The translations under genes and the position numbers were made by a program. The notes below the pieces were generated by a model that was not told where the DNA came from, made no database searches, and saw nothing but the letters and a program-made list of their open reading frames with translations. A stretch of DNA of 64,000 nucleotides from Micromonospora sp. WMMD1155. Lineage in GTDB: Bacteria; Actinomycetota; Actinomycetes; Mycobacteriales; Micromonosporaceae. The DNA is taken from the NCBI RefSeq assembly GCF_029581275.1, contig NZ_CP120742.1:6510501-6574500 (forward strand). Direction: 5' to 3'. Of the stretch, positions 18,001 through 25,609 are shown in pieces (position 1 is the stretch's first letter; every line of letters starts with the position of its first letter).

Positions 18001-18527
18001 GCCCGCTTCGACCCGACCACGGCCGCCTTGACCTGAAGCAGGTCCTGGCAGGTCTCGATGATCAACGCGTCCGCGCCGCCCTCGATCAGACCGGCGGCGT
18101 TCTCCTGGTACGCGTCGCGCAGGGTCGCGTAGTCGGCGTGCCCGAGGGTGGGCAGCTTGGTGCCCGGCCCGATCGAACCGAGGACGAACCGGGGTCGCTG
18201 CGGGGTGCTGGCCGCGTCGGCGGCCTCCCGGGCGATCCGGGCGCCCGCCGCCGACAACTCGCGGATGCGCTGCGGGATGTCGTACTCGGCGAGGTTGGCC
18301 AGGTTGGCGCCGAACGTGTTGGTCTCCACGCAGTCCGCACCGGCGGCCAGGTAGGCGTCGTGCACGCCGCGCACCACGTCCGGCCGGGTGACGTTGAGGA
18401 TCTCATTGCACCCTTCGAGCCCGTCGAAGTCGTCGAGCGTGAGGTCCGCGGCCTGCAGCATCGTGCCCATCGCGCCGTCGGCGATGAGAATCCGGTCGGC
18501 CAGCACATCCATCAACGAAGTCCGCAC
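15012..18527 (-). CDS. metH: Cobalamin-dependent methionine synthase
   Basis: A 1171-residue protein with all four MetH modules. The homocysteine-binding barrel (~1-320) carries the zinc cysteines Cys223 (LNCSTGP) and Cys289/Cys290 (GGCCGTTPEH). The pterin domain (~330-620) has VGERTNANGSKAF. The B12 domain (~640-870) carries DVHDIG at 732-737, with His734 as the lower cobalt ligand. The AdoMet activation domain (~900-1171) ends with RFSFPRQRQ and YGYFPAYSEGND-type motifs. It transfers methyl from 5-methyltetrahydrofolate to homocysteine. Start is GTG at 18527. I saw no clear cobalamin riboswitch upstream. Transcribed alone. Confidence 0.97.
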   Translation of the reverse strand: MRTSLMDVLADRILIADGAMGTMLQAADLTLDDFDGLEGCNEILNVTRPDVVRGVHDAYLAAGADCVETNTFGANLANLAEYDIPQRIRELSAAGARIAREAADAASTPQRPRFVLGSIGPGTKLPTLGHADYATLRDAYQENAAGLIEGGADALIIETCQDLLQVKAAVVGSKRAMAELGQSVPIICHVAVETTGTMLVGSEIGAALAAIEPLGVDLIGLNCSTGPAEMSEHLRYLSQHSRIPLSVMPNAGLPVLTADGAYFPLTPVELAEALERFVTDYSVGLVGGCCGTTPEHIRVLSERLHGSVAPAREARHEAGVSSVYHPVPFAQDASVLMVGERTNANGSKAFREAMLAGDWRACVEIARSQARDGSHLLDLCVDYVGRDGTQDMRELAGRFATASTLPIMLDSTEPAVVEAGLEMLGGRCVVNSVNFEDGDGPDSRYARVMPVVREHGAAVVALLIDEEGQARTKEWKVRVAARLIDDLTGRWGMDRADILIDALTFPIATGQEETRRDGLETIEAIREIAQRYPGVNFTLGISNVSFGLNPAARQVLNSVFLHECEQAGLTSAIVHASKILPMSKIPEEQREVALDLVYDRRREGYDPVQRFLELFEGVDVTSARASRAQELAALPLDERLKRRIIDGERNGLEADLDDAMAGGRSPLSIINDILLDGMKVVGELFGSGQMQLPFVLQSAEVMKTAVAYLEPHMETSEDGGKGRIVLATVRGDVHDIGKNLVDIILSNNGYEVVNIGIKQPISAILDAAEQHRADAIGMSGLLVKSTVIMKENLAEMATRGVAERWPVLLGGAALTRAYVEDDLRSMFPGQVHYARDAFEGLSLMDKVMTAKRGGAPVIDPEREAALAARRARRERQRTMVTESLPELHDSSVRSDVALDVEVPTPPFFGTRVIKGVPMADYAALLDERATFRGQWGLNGARGGNGPSYDELVETEGRPRLRYWLDRLIADQVLEAAVVYGYFPAYSEGNDLVVLDENGHAERARFSFPRQRQERRLCLADFFKPKGDQLDVVALQLVTVGQPVSEYAAKLFARNEYRDYLEVHGLSVQLTEALAEYWHRRVRAELTLPDGRPLGHDDPTDLAGLLRNDYRGCRYAFGYPACPDLEDRAKIVDLLGADRIGVELSEEFQLMPEQATDAIVVHHPEASYFNAK

Positions 18528-18696
18528 CCGTTCAGGTTAGTGCGGTCCCCACCGCACCCAGCGAACCTCGGCGCGCGATCCCATATTGTGTCAGCGGGAT
18601 CACGCTGTCTGGTTCGTTCGTGTATGACCGGTCGCCGTCCGGTGGACCGGCGCGGCCGACGGGCCGCATCCCTGCCCGGCACGTAGGCTGGCGGAC

Positions 18697-18792
18697 GTGA
18701 AGGACAACAGGGACGCCACTGTGCCACACGGTACGACGACCGGGCGCGATCCCGGCGCCGACCGCGACGAGCAGGGTGAGGTGACGGCGTGA
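18697..18792 (+). CDS. Possible 31-residue leader peptide upstream of PAC2 gene
   Basis: A GTG at 18697 opens a 31-codon frame (VKDNRDATVPHGTTTGRDPG...) whose TGA (18790-18792) overlaps the GTG of the PAC2 gene at 18789. Such coupling is common for true short genes but can arise by chance in GC-rich DNA. The peptide is hydrophilic and has no recognisable motif. Treat as a candidate. Confidence 0.3.
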   Translation: MKDNRDATVPHGTTTGRDPGADRDEQGEVTA

Positions 18793-19658
18793 CCGAGTTC
18801 GACGGACTGCCGGTGCTGCGGTCCCCGGTGGCCATCGCCGCCTTCGAGGGCTGGAACGACGCCGCCGACGCGTCCACCGCCGCGGTGGAGCACCTGGAGC
18901 AGGTCTGGAACGCCCGACAGATCACCGAGCTGGACCCGGAGGACTTCTACGACTTCCAGGTCAGCCGGCCCACCATCACCATGGCCGACGGCGAGACCCG
19001 CCGGGTGGAGTGGCCGACGACCCGGTTCATGGTGGCCAGCCCGGAGGGCACCGACCGCGACGTGGTGCTGATCCGCGGCATCGAGCCGAGCATGCGCTGG
19101 CGGACGTTCTGCGAGCAGGTGCTGGAGATCTGCCACAGCCTCGAGGTGGAACGGGTGGTGCTGCTCGGCGCGTTGCTCGCCGACGTTCCCTACACGCGAC
19201 CGTTGCCGATCAGCGGCAGCGCCTCCGACGCGCAGGCCGCCGAGCGCTACCAGCTCACCCCCACCCGCTACGACGGGCCGACCGGCATCGTCGGGGTGCT
19301 GCACGACGCCTGCACGCGCGCCGAGGTGGACGCCGTCTCGTTCTGGGTGCACGTCCCGCACTACGCCAACAACCCGCCCTGCCCGAAGGCCACCCTCGCC
19401 CTGCTGCACCGGGTCGAGGAGGTCGTCGACCTGCCGGTGCCGATGGCCGACCTGGCCGAGGAGTCCGCCGAGTGGGAGCAGCGGGTGCGCAGCGCCGCCG
19501 AGCAGGACGCCGAGCTGGGCGAATACGTTCGCGAGTTGGAGGAACGGGTCGGCGACGAGGGCATCACCCCGTTGACCGGTGACGAGATCGCCCAGGAGTT
19601 CGAGAAGTACCTGCGTCGACGGGGCGGTTCGGCCGGCCCCACCGCCGGCTCCTGGTAG
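18789..19658 (+). CDS. PAC2-family protein (proteasome assembly chaperone-like)
   Basis: A 289-residue protein of the actinobacterial PAC2 family, related to the ATP-grasp-associated and proteasome-assembly chaperone 2 fold. Typical stretches are VAIAAFEGWNDAADASTAAVEHL at the N-terminus, RDVVLIRGIEPSMRWRTFCEQVL, VVLLGALLADVPYTRPLPISGSASD, GPTGIVGVLHDAC and FWVHVPHYANNPPCPKA. The molecular role in actinobacteria is not established; a link to proteasome or protein quality control is inferred from fold. The start overlaps a possible short upstream frame, and a strong terminator follows. Confidence 0.88.
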   Translation: MTEFDGLPVLRSPVAIAAFEGWNDAADASTAAVEHLEQVWNARQITELDPEDFYDFQVSRPTITMADGETRRVEWPTTRFMVASPEGTDRDVVLIRGIEPSMRWRTFCEQVLEICHSLEVERVVLLGALLADVPYTRPLPISGSASDAQAAERYQLTPTRYDGPTGIVGVLHDACTRAEVDAVSFWVHVPHYANNPPCPKATLALLHRVEEVVDLPVPMADLAEESAEWEQRVRSAAEQDAELGEYVRELEERVGDEGITPLTGDEIAQEFEKYLRRRGGSAGPTAGSW

Positions 19659-19671
19659 CACGTCCACGCTG

Positions 19672-19709
19672 CGGGCCCTCGGACCTTTTGTGGTCCGGGG
19701 GCCCGTTTT
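19672..19709 (+). terminator. Rho-independent terminator after the PAC2 gene
   Basis: A 14-base stem with one G-U pair (CGGGCCC... 19672-19685 with 19692-19705), loop TTTTGT, followed by TTTT. It lies 14 bases after the stop and is the best intrinsic terminator in the window. Confidence 0.85.
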
Positions 19710-19749
19710 GGCGTGTCCGGGGTGGCGCCGTCACACCCTCTAAGGCATC

Positions 19750-19761
19750 CTAGGAACCTAG
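19750..19761 (+). promoter_or_regulatory. Candidate GntR autoregulatory site
   Basis: CTAGG-AA-CCTAG forms a perfect dyad 20 bases before the gntR start at 19782, close enough to overlap the promoter or transcription start. Spacing and symmetry suit GntR-family operators; autoregulation is inferred. Confidence 0.4.
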
Positions 19762-19781
19762 ATGTGATCAAGGAGGCGGGT

Positions 19782-20573
19782 GTGCAGATCAATCCCGGGG
19801 CCGCCGAGTTCCCGCACCGACAGATCGCCGCGCAGCTCAAGGCCCAGGTCCGCCGGGGCGACTGGGGTCCGGGCGAGCGGTTGCCGTCCATCCCGGCCAT
19901 CGCCGAGATGTTCGGCGTCGCCAAGCAGACCGTGCAACGCGCCGTCGACCAGCTGCGGGTCGAGGGCATCCTGATCACCAAACCCGGCTCCGGTACGTAC
20001 GTCCGGGGCACCCGGCGCCGACTCAACCGGCTCTCCCGGGGCCGGTACGGCGGCTTCCGCGGCTACCACACCGACCTGGCCGCCCGGTACCGCCAGCAGC
20101 TCGTCTCGGTCGGCCTCTCCCCCGCGCCCGCCGAGGTCGCCGACGCGTTCGGCGTCTCCGACGGCACCAACCTGCTCTGCCGCCGGCACCTCGTCCGCAC
20201 CGACGACTCCCCCGTCGAGGTAGGCGCCTCCTGGTTCCTGCCCCGTGACACCACGGGCACCTCGTTGGAGCGCGCCGAGGCGTTCGGCCGCCCCCTCTAC
20301 CAGGAGGCCGAGGAGGTCACCGGCCGGCGGTACGTCTCGGCCACCGACACGATCAGCGCCCGCCAGCCCAGCCGGGAGGAGGCCGAGACCCTGCAGATCC
20401 GGCCGGACACCCCGGTGCTGCACCTGCTGCACATCGCGTACGACGCGCACCGCAAGCCGATCGAGGTGTCCCAGGCCACCTGGCCCGGCCCGATGACCAC
20501 CCTCACCGAGGAGTACAAGATCCCCGGCCCCACCCCCGACCCGGAACCCGACCCCGGCCTGGTCCTCGGCTGA
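19782..20573 (+). CDS. GntR-family transcriptional regulator (UTRA effector domain)
   Basis: A 263-residue protein. A winged helix at ~10-80 (FPHRQIAAQLKAQVRRGDWGPGERLPS, AEMFGVAKQTVQRAVDQLRVEGILITKPGSGTYV) is followed by a HutC/UTRA-like effector domain (~95-245). GTG 19782 is chosen because AAGGAGG stands six bases before it; a longer reading into the terminator region is unlikely. The C-terminus is Pro-rich (PGPTPDPEPDPG). The effector is unknown. The nearby CTAGG dyad suggests self-regulation. No obvious target operon adjoins it. Confidence 0.88.
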   Translation: MQINPGAAEFPHRQIAAQLKAQVRRGDWGPGERLPSIPAIAEMFGVAKQTVQRAVDQLRVEGILITKPGSGTYVRGTRRRLNRLSRGRYGGFRGYHTDLAARYRQQLVSVGLSPAPAEVADAFGVSDGTNLLCRRHLVRTDDSPVEVGASWFLPRDTTGTSLERAEAFGRPLYQEAEEVTGRRYVSATDTISARQPSREEAETLQIRPDTPVLHLLHIAYDAHRKPIEVSQATWPGPMTTLTEEYKIPGPTPDPEPDPGLVLG

Positions 20574-20777
20574 CCGCGCCACCCACGCCCCGCGATACAC
20601 CCCGTCCCCGGCGCCCCGCGCGGCGCCGTTCAAGTGGCGTGGCCGAGGGCCCAGCCTGCGGTGGTGAGGTCGCCGACGGGGTGGACGTCGGTGCCGGTGG
20701 TGGTGCCGGAAGCCTGCTGTCCGGGCGCACGGTCGAGCGCGGCAGCCCTCGTGGACCGCCGGTCGGCACCGACTGGC

Positions 20778-20857
20778 CTTGATCGTCTCCACATCGCCGA
20801 GGTGGGGGTGACACCGTGCGGGGATGCCCTCACCTCGGCGACATGGAGTGGATCAAG
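20778..20857. repeat. GATC-palindrome family, copy B
   Basis: Imperfect 27-base inverted repeat, arms 20778-20804 (CTTGATCGTCTCCACATCGC...) and 20831-20857 (...GGAGTGGATCAAG), with four mismatches and a 26-base loop. The arms share the TGATCG(A/T)CTCCA...CGCCGA pattern with copy F at 52.7 kb. Confidence 0.6.
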
Positions 20858-20890
20858 CACCCGATGGAGGCGTCCCGGCACGCCCATTCC

Positions 20891-20951
20891 GTCGATCATG
20901 AGGTTGACGGGTCCGACGGAGATCGAACCGCCCGCCAACCTCATGATCGAC
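20891..20951. repeat. GATC-palindrome family, copy C
   Basis: A perfect 16-base inverted repeat, GTCGATCATGAGGTTG (20891-20906) and its complement (20936-20951), extendable inward with one mismatch. The terminal GTCGATCATG is the same as in copy A at 13.2 kb. Confidence 0.65.
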
Positions 20952-20963
20952 CGGGATGTCGGG

Positions 20964-21043
20964 GTGATCGACTCGGATTTCTGGAAATCGGGGGGTCTAG
21001 GCGTGCTGGATACCGCGACTTCCTGAAACCTGAGTCGATCGTG
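20964..21043. repeat. GATC-palindrome family, copy D
   Basis: Left arm GTGATCGACTCGGATTTC... (20964-20990) and right arm ...GAAACCTGAGTCGATCGTG (21016-21043), imperfect pairing. The inner segment GGATACCGCGACTTCCTGAA matches copies E and G, so the unit has conserved sequence beyond simple symmetry. Confidence 0.65.
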
Positions 21044-21100
21044 CGGGCCACGACACGGGGCACACGGCGGCGCGGGGCGGGGGTTGACGACTAGAGGCGA

Positions 21101-22339
21101 CTAGAGGCGGATGCCCAGGAGGGCGTCGACCGTCTTCGCGAAGAGGGCCGGGGCTTCGGGGTCGTCGGTCGTGCCGGCCAGGGTCGCCTCGGCCCAGTGG
21201 TCCGCCACCGCCAGGGCGCCGGGGGTGTCGAGGTCGTCGGCCAGTCGGGCGCGTACCCCGGCGAGCAGCTCGGCACCGGACGGCCCGGCGGGCGCGGCGG
21301 CGGCCTGCCGCCAGCGGGCCAGGCGCTCCTGGGCGGCGGTGAGCAGGTCGTCGGTCCAGGTGCGGTCGCCGCGGTAGTGCCCGGAGATCAACGCCAGCCG
21401 GATCGCCATCGGGTCGACCTTGTCGGCGCGCAGCCGGGACACGAAGACCAGGTTGCCGCGGGACTTGGACATCTTCTCGCCGTCCAGGCCGATCATCCCG
21501 GCGTGCACGTAGTGCTCGGCGAACGGCGCCTGACCGGTGAGTCGCTCGGCGTGCGCGGCGGACGCCTCGTGGTGCGGGAACAGCAGGTCGTTGCCGCCGC
21601 CCTGCACGTCGATCCGGTCGCCGAGCAGGTTCAGGGCGATCACCGCGCACTCGATGTGCCACCCCGGGCGGCCCGGGCCCAGCTCCCCGCCCGGCCAGGA
21701 CGGTTCGCCCTCGCGGGCCCCACGCCACAGCAGCGGGTCCAGGGGGTCACGCTTGCCGGCCCGGTCGGGGTCGCCACCGCGATCCGGGAAGATCTCCAGC
21801 ATCTGCTCCCGGGTCAGGTTCGACTCGTAGCCGAACCGGCCGGTGGCGGAGATGTCGAAGTAGACGTCGCCGGTGCCGTCGTCGAGCCGGTACGCGGCAC
21901 CGTCCTTGAGCAGCACCTCGACCTTGTCCGCGATGTCCGGGATCGACTCGACGGCCCCCACGTAGTGCTCCGGCGGAATGATCCGCAGCGCCTCCATGTC
22001 CTCCCGGAACAACGCGGTCTCCCGCATCGCGAGGACCACCCAGTCCTCCCCGTCGCGGGTGGCCCGCTCCAGCAGCGGATCGTCGATGTCGGTGACGTTC
22101 TGCACGTAGCGCACCGGACGCCCGGCGTCGCGCCACATCCGCTGCACGAGGTCGAACGTGATCATGGTGGCGGCGTGACCGAGGTGGGTCGCGTCGTACG
22201 GGGTGATGCCGCAGACGTACATGCTCGCCGCGTCGGCCGGGTCACTCGGGTGCACGCCCTGCCGCGCCGAGTCGTACAACGCCAACGGCTCGCCCGTGCC
22301 CGGCAGCCGTGGCACCTCGTGTCCCGCCCAAGACTCCAT
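21101..22339 (-). CDS. mshC: Cysteine:glucosaminyl-inositol ligase, mycothiol biosynthesis
   Basis: A 412-residue class-I aminoacyl-tRNA-synthetase-like ligase. HIGH-type HLGH is at 52-55 and KMSKS at 289-293. Zinc ligands Cys43 ([15 protein letters not shown]), Cys231 ([11 protein letters not shown]) and His256 (FPHHE) are present. The N-terminus ([14 protein letters not shown]) and the short C-terminal helical domain without a tRNA anticodon-binding part distinguish MshC from CysS. It joins Cys to GlcN-Ins using ATP, the penultimate step to mycothiol, the main thiol of actinomycetes. It is the last gene of a leftward conserved cluster. Confidence 0.95.
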   Translation of the reverse strand: MESWAGHEVPRLPGTGEPLALYDSARQGVHPSDPADAASMYVCGITPYDATHLGHAATMITFDLVQRMWRDAGRPVRYVQNVTDIDDPLLERATRDGEDWVVLAMRETALFREDMEALRIIPPEHYVGAVESIPDIADKVEVLLKDGAAYRLDDGTGDVYFDISATGRFGYESNLTREQMLEIFPDRGGDPDRAGKRDPLDPLLWRGAREGEPSWPGGELGPGRPGWHIECAVIALNLLGDRIDVQGGGNDLLFPHHEASAAHAERLTGQAPFAEHYVHAGMIGLDGEKMSKSRGNLVFVSRLRADKVDPMAIRLALISGHYRGDRTWTDDLLTAAQERLARWRQAAAAPAGPSGAELLAGVRARLADDLDTPGALAVADHWAEATLAGTTDDPEAPALFAKTVDALLGIRL

Positions 22340-22405
22340 GGGATCAGCCTAACCAGCCGGACGGCGACGCCGGAGCGCCCCGCGGGTGATCAAGATGACA
22401 GCGGC

Positions 22406-23224
22406 CTACATGGGTGGCCAGGGCATCGCCGGCCAGTCCTCCGGCGGCTGCGGGAAGCGGCCGACGTCTCGCAACCTGTCGATCCGGGAGGCCAACTCGG
22501 TCACCTCGCTGATCGTCAGGTGCTCGGCCAACTCCTCGCCGAGCGCCCCGGTGACCTGCCCGGCGAGCCCGTCGAGCATCTCCAGGGCGTCCGGGGGAAG
22601 CTGCTTGCCGGCCCAACCCCAGAGGACCGTCCGCAGCTTCTCCTCCACGTGGAAGCTCACCCCGTGGTCGACGCCGTAGATCCGGTCGTCCGGGCCGACG
22701 AGCACGTGACCGCCCTTGCGGTCCGCGTTGTTGATCACCGCGTCGAGGACGGCGAGTCGGGCCAGCCGCGGGTCCTCGGCGTGCGCCAACACGTACGGAG
22801 CGCCGTCGTCGTCCCGGGCCGCGGCGATCGGGAACCACCGGGGCGGCAACTCGTCGGCGGGCAGGAACCCGACCAGCGCCTCGGCGTCCTCCGGCTCGTC
22901 GATCCACAGCTGGCAGGAGCCGGGCCCGAACGGCCCGTCGCGGAGCACGGTGGGCGGCACCAGGCCCCACCCCGTCGCCTCGGAGACCAGGTACGCCGAG
23001 ACCTCCCGGCCGGCCAGGGTGCCGTCGGGGAAGTCCCAGAGCGGTCGTTCGCCGCGCACCGGCTTGTAGACGCAGCGGGCGGTGACCCCGTCCAGGGTCA
23101 GGATGCCGCGCAGCGTCGTGTTCGACGCGTCGACCAGCCGCCCTTCGAGGTCGAGCGCGCCGTCGCGGAGCAGCCGAAGCGCCGCGTCACCGTCCTGGCG
23201 AGGCTGGAGGCCGGACGAGGTCAC
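22406..23224 (-). CDS. SCO1664-family protein (PI3/4-kinase-like fold)
   Basis: A 272-residue protein. GTG 23224 overlaps the DUF3090 stop (GTGA). The protein kinase-like features are RCVYKPVRGERPLWDFPDG (ATP-binding lysine region), AVLDAVINNADRKGGHVLV (catalytic-loop-like N-A-D-R-K-G) and YGVDHGVSFH, with DHG in place of DFG. SCO1664-family proteins are widespread in actinobacteria next to DUF3090 and MshC; the substrate is unknown. Tight coupling with DUF3090 suggests the two work together (inference). Confidence 0.82.
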   Translation of the reverse strand: MTSSGLQPRQDGDAALRLLRDGALDLEGRLVDASNTTLRGILTLDGVTARCVYKPVRGERPLWDFPDGTLAGREVSAYLVSEATGWGLVPPTVLRDGPFGPGSCQLWIDEPEDAEALVGFLPADELPPRWFPIAAARDDDGAPYVLAHAEDPRLARLAVLDAVINNADRKGGHVLVGPDDRIYGVDHGVSFHVEEKLRTVLWGWAGKQLPPDALEMLDGLAGQVTGALGEELAEHLTISEVTELASRIDRLRDVGRFPQPPEDWPAMPWPPM

Positions 23225-23805
23225 CGGTGGTAACCGTTGTGCCGCGGGCAGAGGTGCCCGGCGGGGTCCAACGGTTGGCCGCAGAGCGGGCACGGCGGCC
23301 GACCCGCGTTGACCACTCGCCGGGCCCGCTCGATGAACTGGCGGGTCGCCTGCGGGGTGAGCCGGACCCGGAGCCGGTCCAGGTCCTCGTCCGGCTCGTC
23401 GTCCTCGTCCTCGTCGTCGTCTTCGTCGTCCTCGTCGCCCAGCTCGACCTCGGGCTCCACCTCGCCGACGGCGATCGCCTCGATCACCACGGTCGCGGTG
23501 TCCACGTCGAAGGCCAGACCGAGGGTGCCGACCCGGAACTCCTCGTCGACCGGCGTGTCCAACGGCTCGTTGTCACCGATCACCGGCCCCGGGTCGGGCA
23601 AGTCCACGCCGAAGCGGCGCTGCGCCTCGGTCAGCAGCTCCTCCAGCTTCTCGGCGAGCAGGGACACCTGGACCTTCTCCAGCGCGACGCTGACCAGCCG
23701 ACCGCCGCCACGGGCCTGCAGGAAGAAGGCGCGCTCCCCCGGCGGGCCGACAGTCCCGGCGACGAACCGCTCCGGCGGTTCGAAGGCGTGCACCTGGTGG
23801 GTCAT
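23221..23805 (-). CDS. DUF3090 domain protein
   Basis: A 194-residue protein beginning MTHQVHAFEPPERFVAGTVG, the standard DUF3090 opening; ATG 23805 is therefore chosen over GTG 23811. After the conserved core (FFLQARGGGRLVSVALEKVQVSLLA) there is a long Asp/Glu run (~residues 122-140). It ends with a zinc-ribbon-like C-terminus, CPLCGQPLDPAGHLCPRHNG, with three Cys and one His in the right spacing. Function is unknown. The stop overlaps the SCO1664-family start. Confidence 0.85.
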   Translation of the reverse strand: MTHQVHAFEPPERFVAGTVGPPGERAFFLQARGGGRLVSVALEKVQVSLLAEKLEELLTEAQRRFGVDLPDPGPVIGDNEPLDTPVDEEFRVGTLGLAFDVDTATVVIEAIAVGEVEPEVELGDEDDEDDDEDEDDEPDEDLDRLRVRLTPQATRQFIERARRVVNAGRPPCPLCGQPLDPAGHLCPRHNGYHR

Positions 23806-23989
23806 ACCCACGACCCTATCCGGCCCGCCACGGCACCGCGCACCCCACCGACCCGAATCGCCGCGGCGGCGGCGCGCCCGGCGTACCGGCTGCTACACCC
23901 GGGCGTGGCGGCCCGGCCGCCGGTCCGCGCGCGCCTCGACCGCCGACCGGGCGGGAACGGTGCGGCCGGGCGGCCGCCGACCGGCGTCG

Positions 23990-24703
23990 TCACGAGACCG
24001 CACCGGCCCCACCGCCGACCGCGGCGTCCGAATCGGCAGCGCGGGACGCCCGCCGACGCCGCTTACGCGGCGGCGGCACCAGGGCGGAGAGGTCACCGCC
24101 GGTGTCGTTGAGCCGGAGCACGAACGGGCGCAGCGGCGTGAACCGGATCGCGGTCACCGACGCCGGGTCGGCGACCACCCGCTGAAAAAGATCAAGGTGT
24201 ACGCCGAGCGCGTCCGCCACGATGGCCTTGATCACATCACCGTGGCTGCACGCCAACCACACCGCCTCCGGGCCGTGCTCGGCGTTCACCCGGGCGTCCC
24301 ACGACCGAACCGCCGCGACCGCCCGGGCGGACATCGCCGCCATCGCCTCCCCGTCGGGGAAGACCGCCGCGCTGGGGCGCTGCTGCACCACCGGCCAGAG
24401 CGGCTCCTTGGCGAGTTTCTTCAGCGGCTGCCCCTCCCAGCTGCCGTAGTCACACTCGATCAGCCCGTCCTCGACGACCGGGGTGGCCTGCGGCAGCGCC
24501 AGCTCCAGGGTCTGCCGGCAGCGGATCAGCGGGCTCGTCACGACGGCGGCCAGCGGCACCGCCCGCAGCCGCTCGCCCACCGCGACGGCCTGGGCGCGCC
24601 CGGTGTCGTCCAGCTCGACCGGTTGCCGGCCGGCCAGGCCGCCGTCGGCGTTCGCCGTGGTCCGGCCGTGTCGCAGAAGCAGAAGGGTCGCCACGCTGAC
24701 CAC
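23990..24703 (-). CDS. Histidine phosphatase family protein (MSMEG_4193-type)
   Basis: About 237 residues. The phosphoglycerate-mutase/acid-phosphatase signature LLRHGRTTAN lies at the N-terminus, with the second His in ACSHGDVIKAIV. It matches the actinobacterial 'MSMEG_4193 family putative phosphomutase', whose members sit near DUF3090 and MshC genes. The C-terminal tail is basic then Gly/Ala-rich (PPPRKRRRRASRAAD). Start is GTG 24703 or 24694. A 185-base gap separates it from DUF3090. Probably a soluble phosphatase; the substrate is unknown. Confidence 0.85.
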   Translation of the reverse strand: MVSVATLLLLRHGRTTANADGGLAGRQPVELDDTGRAQAVAVGERLRAVPLAAVVTSPLIRCRQTLELALPQATPVVEDGLIECDYGSWEGQPLKKLAKEPLWPVVQQRPSAAVFPDGEAMAAMSARAVAAVRSWDARVNAEHGPEAVWLACSHGDVIKAIVADALGVHLDLFQRVVADPASVTAIRFTPLRPFVLRLNDTGGDLSALVPPPRKRRRRASRAADSDAAVGGGAGAVS

Positions 24704-24772
24704 CCTAGGGCCTCCCCCACCGCGGCCTCCGGCCCACCTCGAAGGCGAGCCGGGGGCCGTCGACGGGTGGGG

Positions 24773-25609
24773 TCAGGTGGCGTCGATCGTGCCGGTCAGC
24801 AGCAGGGCTAGGACCAGGGTGCCCAGCGCGACCCGGTACAGCACGAAGACGTACAGGGTGTGGTGGGCGACATAGCGCAGCAGCCAGGCGATGGCCGCGT
24901 ACCCGATGCCGAAGGCGATGACCGTGGCGACGACCATCTGGGCCACCGACGGCGCGGACGTGCCCGGGGCGGACGGCTCGAAGACGTCACCGAGGCTGAA
25001 CACGCCGGACATCACCACCGCCGGGATGGCCAGCAGGAACGAGTACCGTGCCGCCGCCTCCCGGGTCAGGTTGAGCAGCAGACCGGCGGTGAGCGTGCCA
25101 CCGGAGCGGGACACCCCGGGGACCAGCGCCATGGCCTGGGCGAAGCCCATCACGATGCCGTCCTTCATCCGGAAGTTCTCCAGGGTGCGGGTCTGCCGCC
25201 CCCAGTACTCCGCGAACGCCAGCACGAACGCGAACACGATCAGCGTGGTCGCCACCACCCACAGGTTGCGCCCGGCCGTCTTGATCTGGTCCTTGAACAG
25301 GAAGCCGAACAGACCGATCGGGATGGACCCGACGATCACGTACCAGCCCATCCGGTAGTCGAGGCTGGACCGGACGGACTTGTCCCGGATGCCGACCAGC
25401 CAGGTCCGGGTGATCCGCCAGATGTCCTTGGCGAAGTAGATCAACACCGCCGCTTCGGTGCCGAGCTGGGTGACCGCGGTGAAGGACGCGCCCGCGTCGC
25501 GGTCGAAGAAGATCGCCGAGGTGATCCGCAGATGCCCCGACGAGCTGACCGGAAGGAACTCGGTCAATCCCTGGACGATGCCCAGGACGATGGCCTCGAC
25601 CCAGGTCAC
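24773..25609 (-). CDS. uppP: Undecaprenyl-diphosphatase
   Basis: A 278-residue integral membrane protein of the BacA/UppP family with about eight hydrophobic segments. The two catalytic regions are clear: [16 protein letters not shown] near the N-terminus and [12 protein letters not shown] near residue 165. It dephosphorylates undecaprenyl diphosphate to recycle the lipid carrier for peptidoglycan and other envelope polymers, and can confer bacitracin resistance. GTG 25609 overlaps the stop of the LLM oxidoreductase gene (GTGA), so the two are co-translated. Confidence 0.95.
   Translation of the reverse strand: MTWVEAIVLGIVQGLTEFLPVSSSGHLRITSAIFFDRDAGASFTAVTQLGTEAAVLIYFAKDIWRITRTWLVGIRDKSVRSSLDYRMGWYVIVGSIPIGLFGFLFKDQIKTAGRNLWVVATTLIVFAFVLAFAEYWGRQTRTLENFRMKDGIVMGFAQAMALVPGVSRSGGTLTAGLLLNLTREAAARYSFLLAIPAVVMSGVFSLGDVFEPSAPGTSAPSVAQMVVATVIAFGIGYAAIAWLLRYVAHHTLYVFVLYRVALGTLVLALLLTGTIDAT

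Larger units (their letters stand above)
20574..21100. other. ~530-base gene-free region packed with palindromes
   Basis: No supported gene. The region holds three separate inverted-repeat units (20778-20857, 20891-20951, 20964-21043) annotated individually. A minus-strand open stretch around 20634-20700 (reading PVGDLTTAGWALGHAT) could be the worn C-terminal end of a lost gene but cannot be assigned. The stretch lies between convergent gntR and mshC. Confidence 0.55.

Noticed and set aside
16032..18686. Very long open frame opposite metH (and similar ones opposite clp, FtsK-like, secA2 and ABC genes)
   Set aside because: They are antisense shadows produced by GC-biased codons; their translations are low-complexity His/Arg/Gly/Val-rich sequence with no motifs, while the opposite strand encodes clear protein families.
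18528..18696. Cobalamin or SAH riboswitch upstream of metH
   Set aside because: I looked for a B12-box-like or SAH-type conserved core on the minus strand and found none I could defend; a covariance search would decide.
20630..20944. Minus-strand frame ending GDLTTAGWALGHAT as a gene
   Set aside because: It runs through three palindromes and has no recognisable domain; at most a worn gene end.
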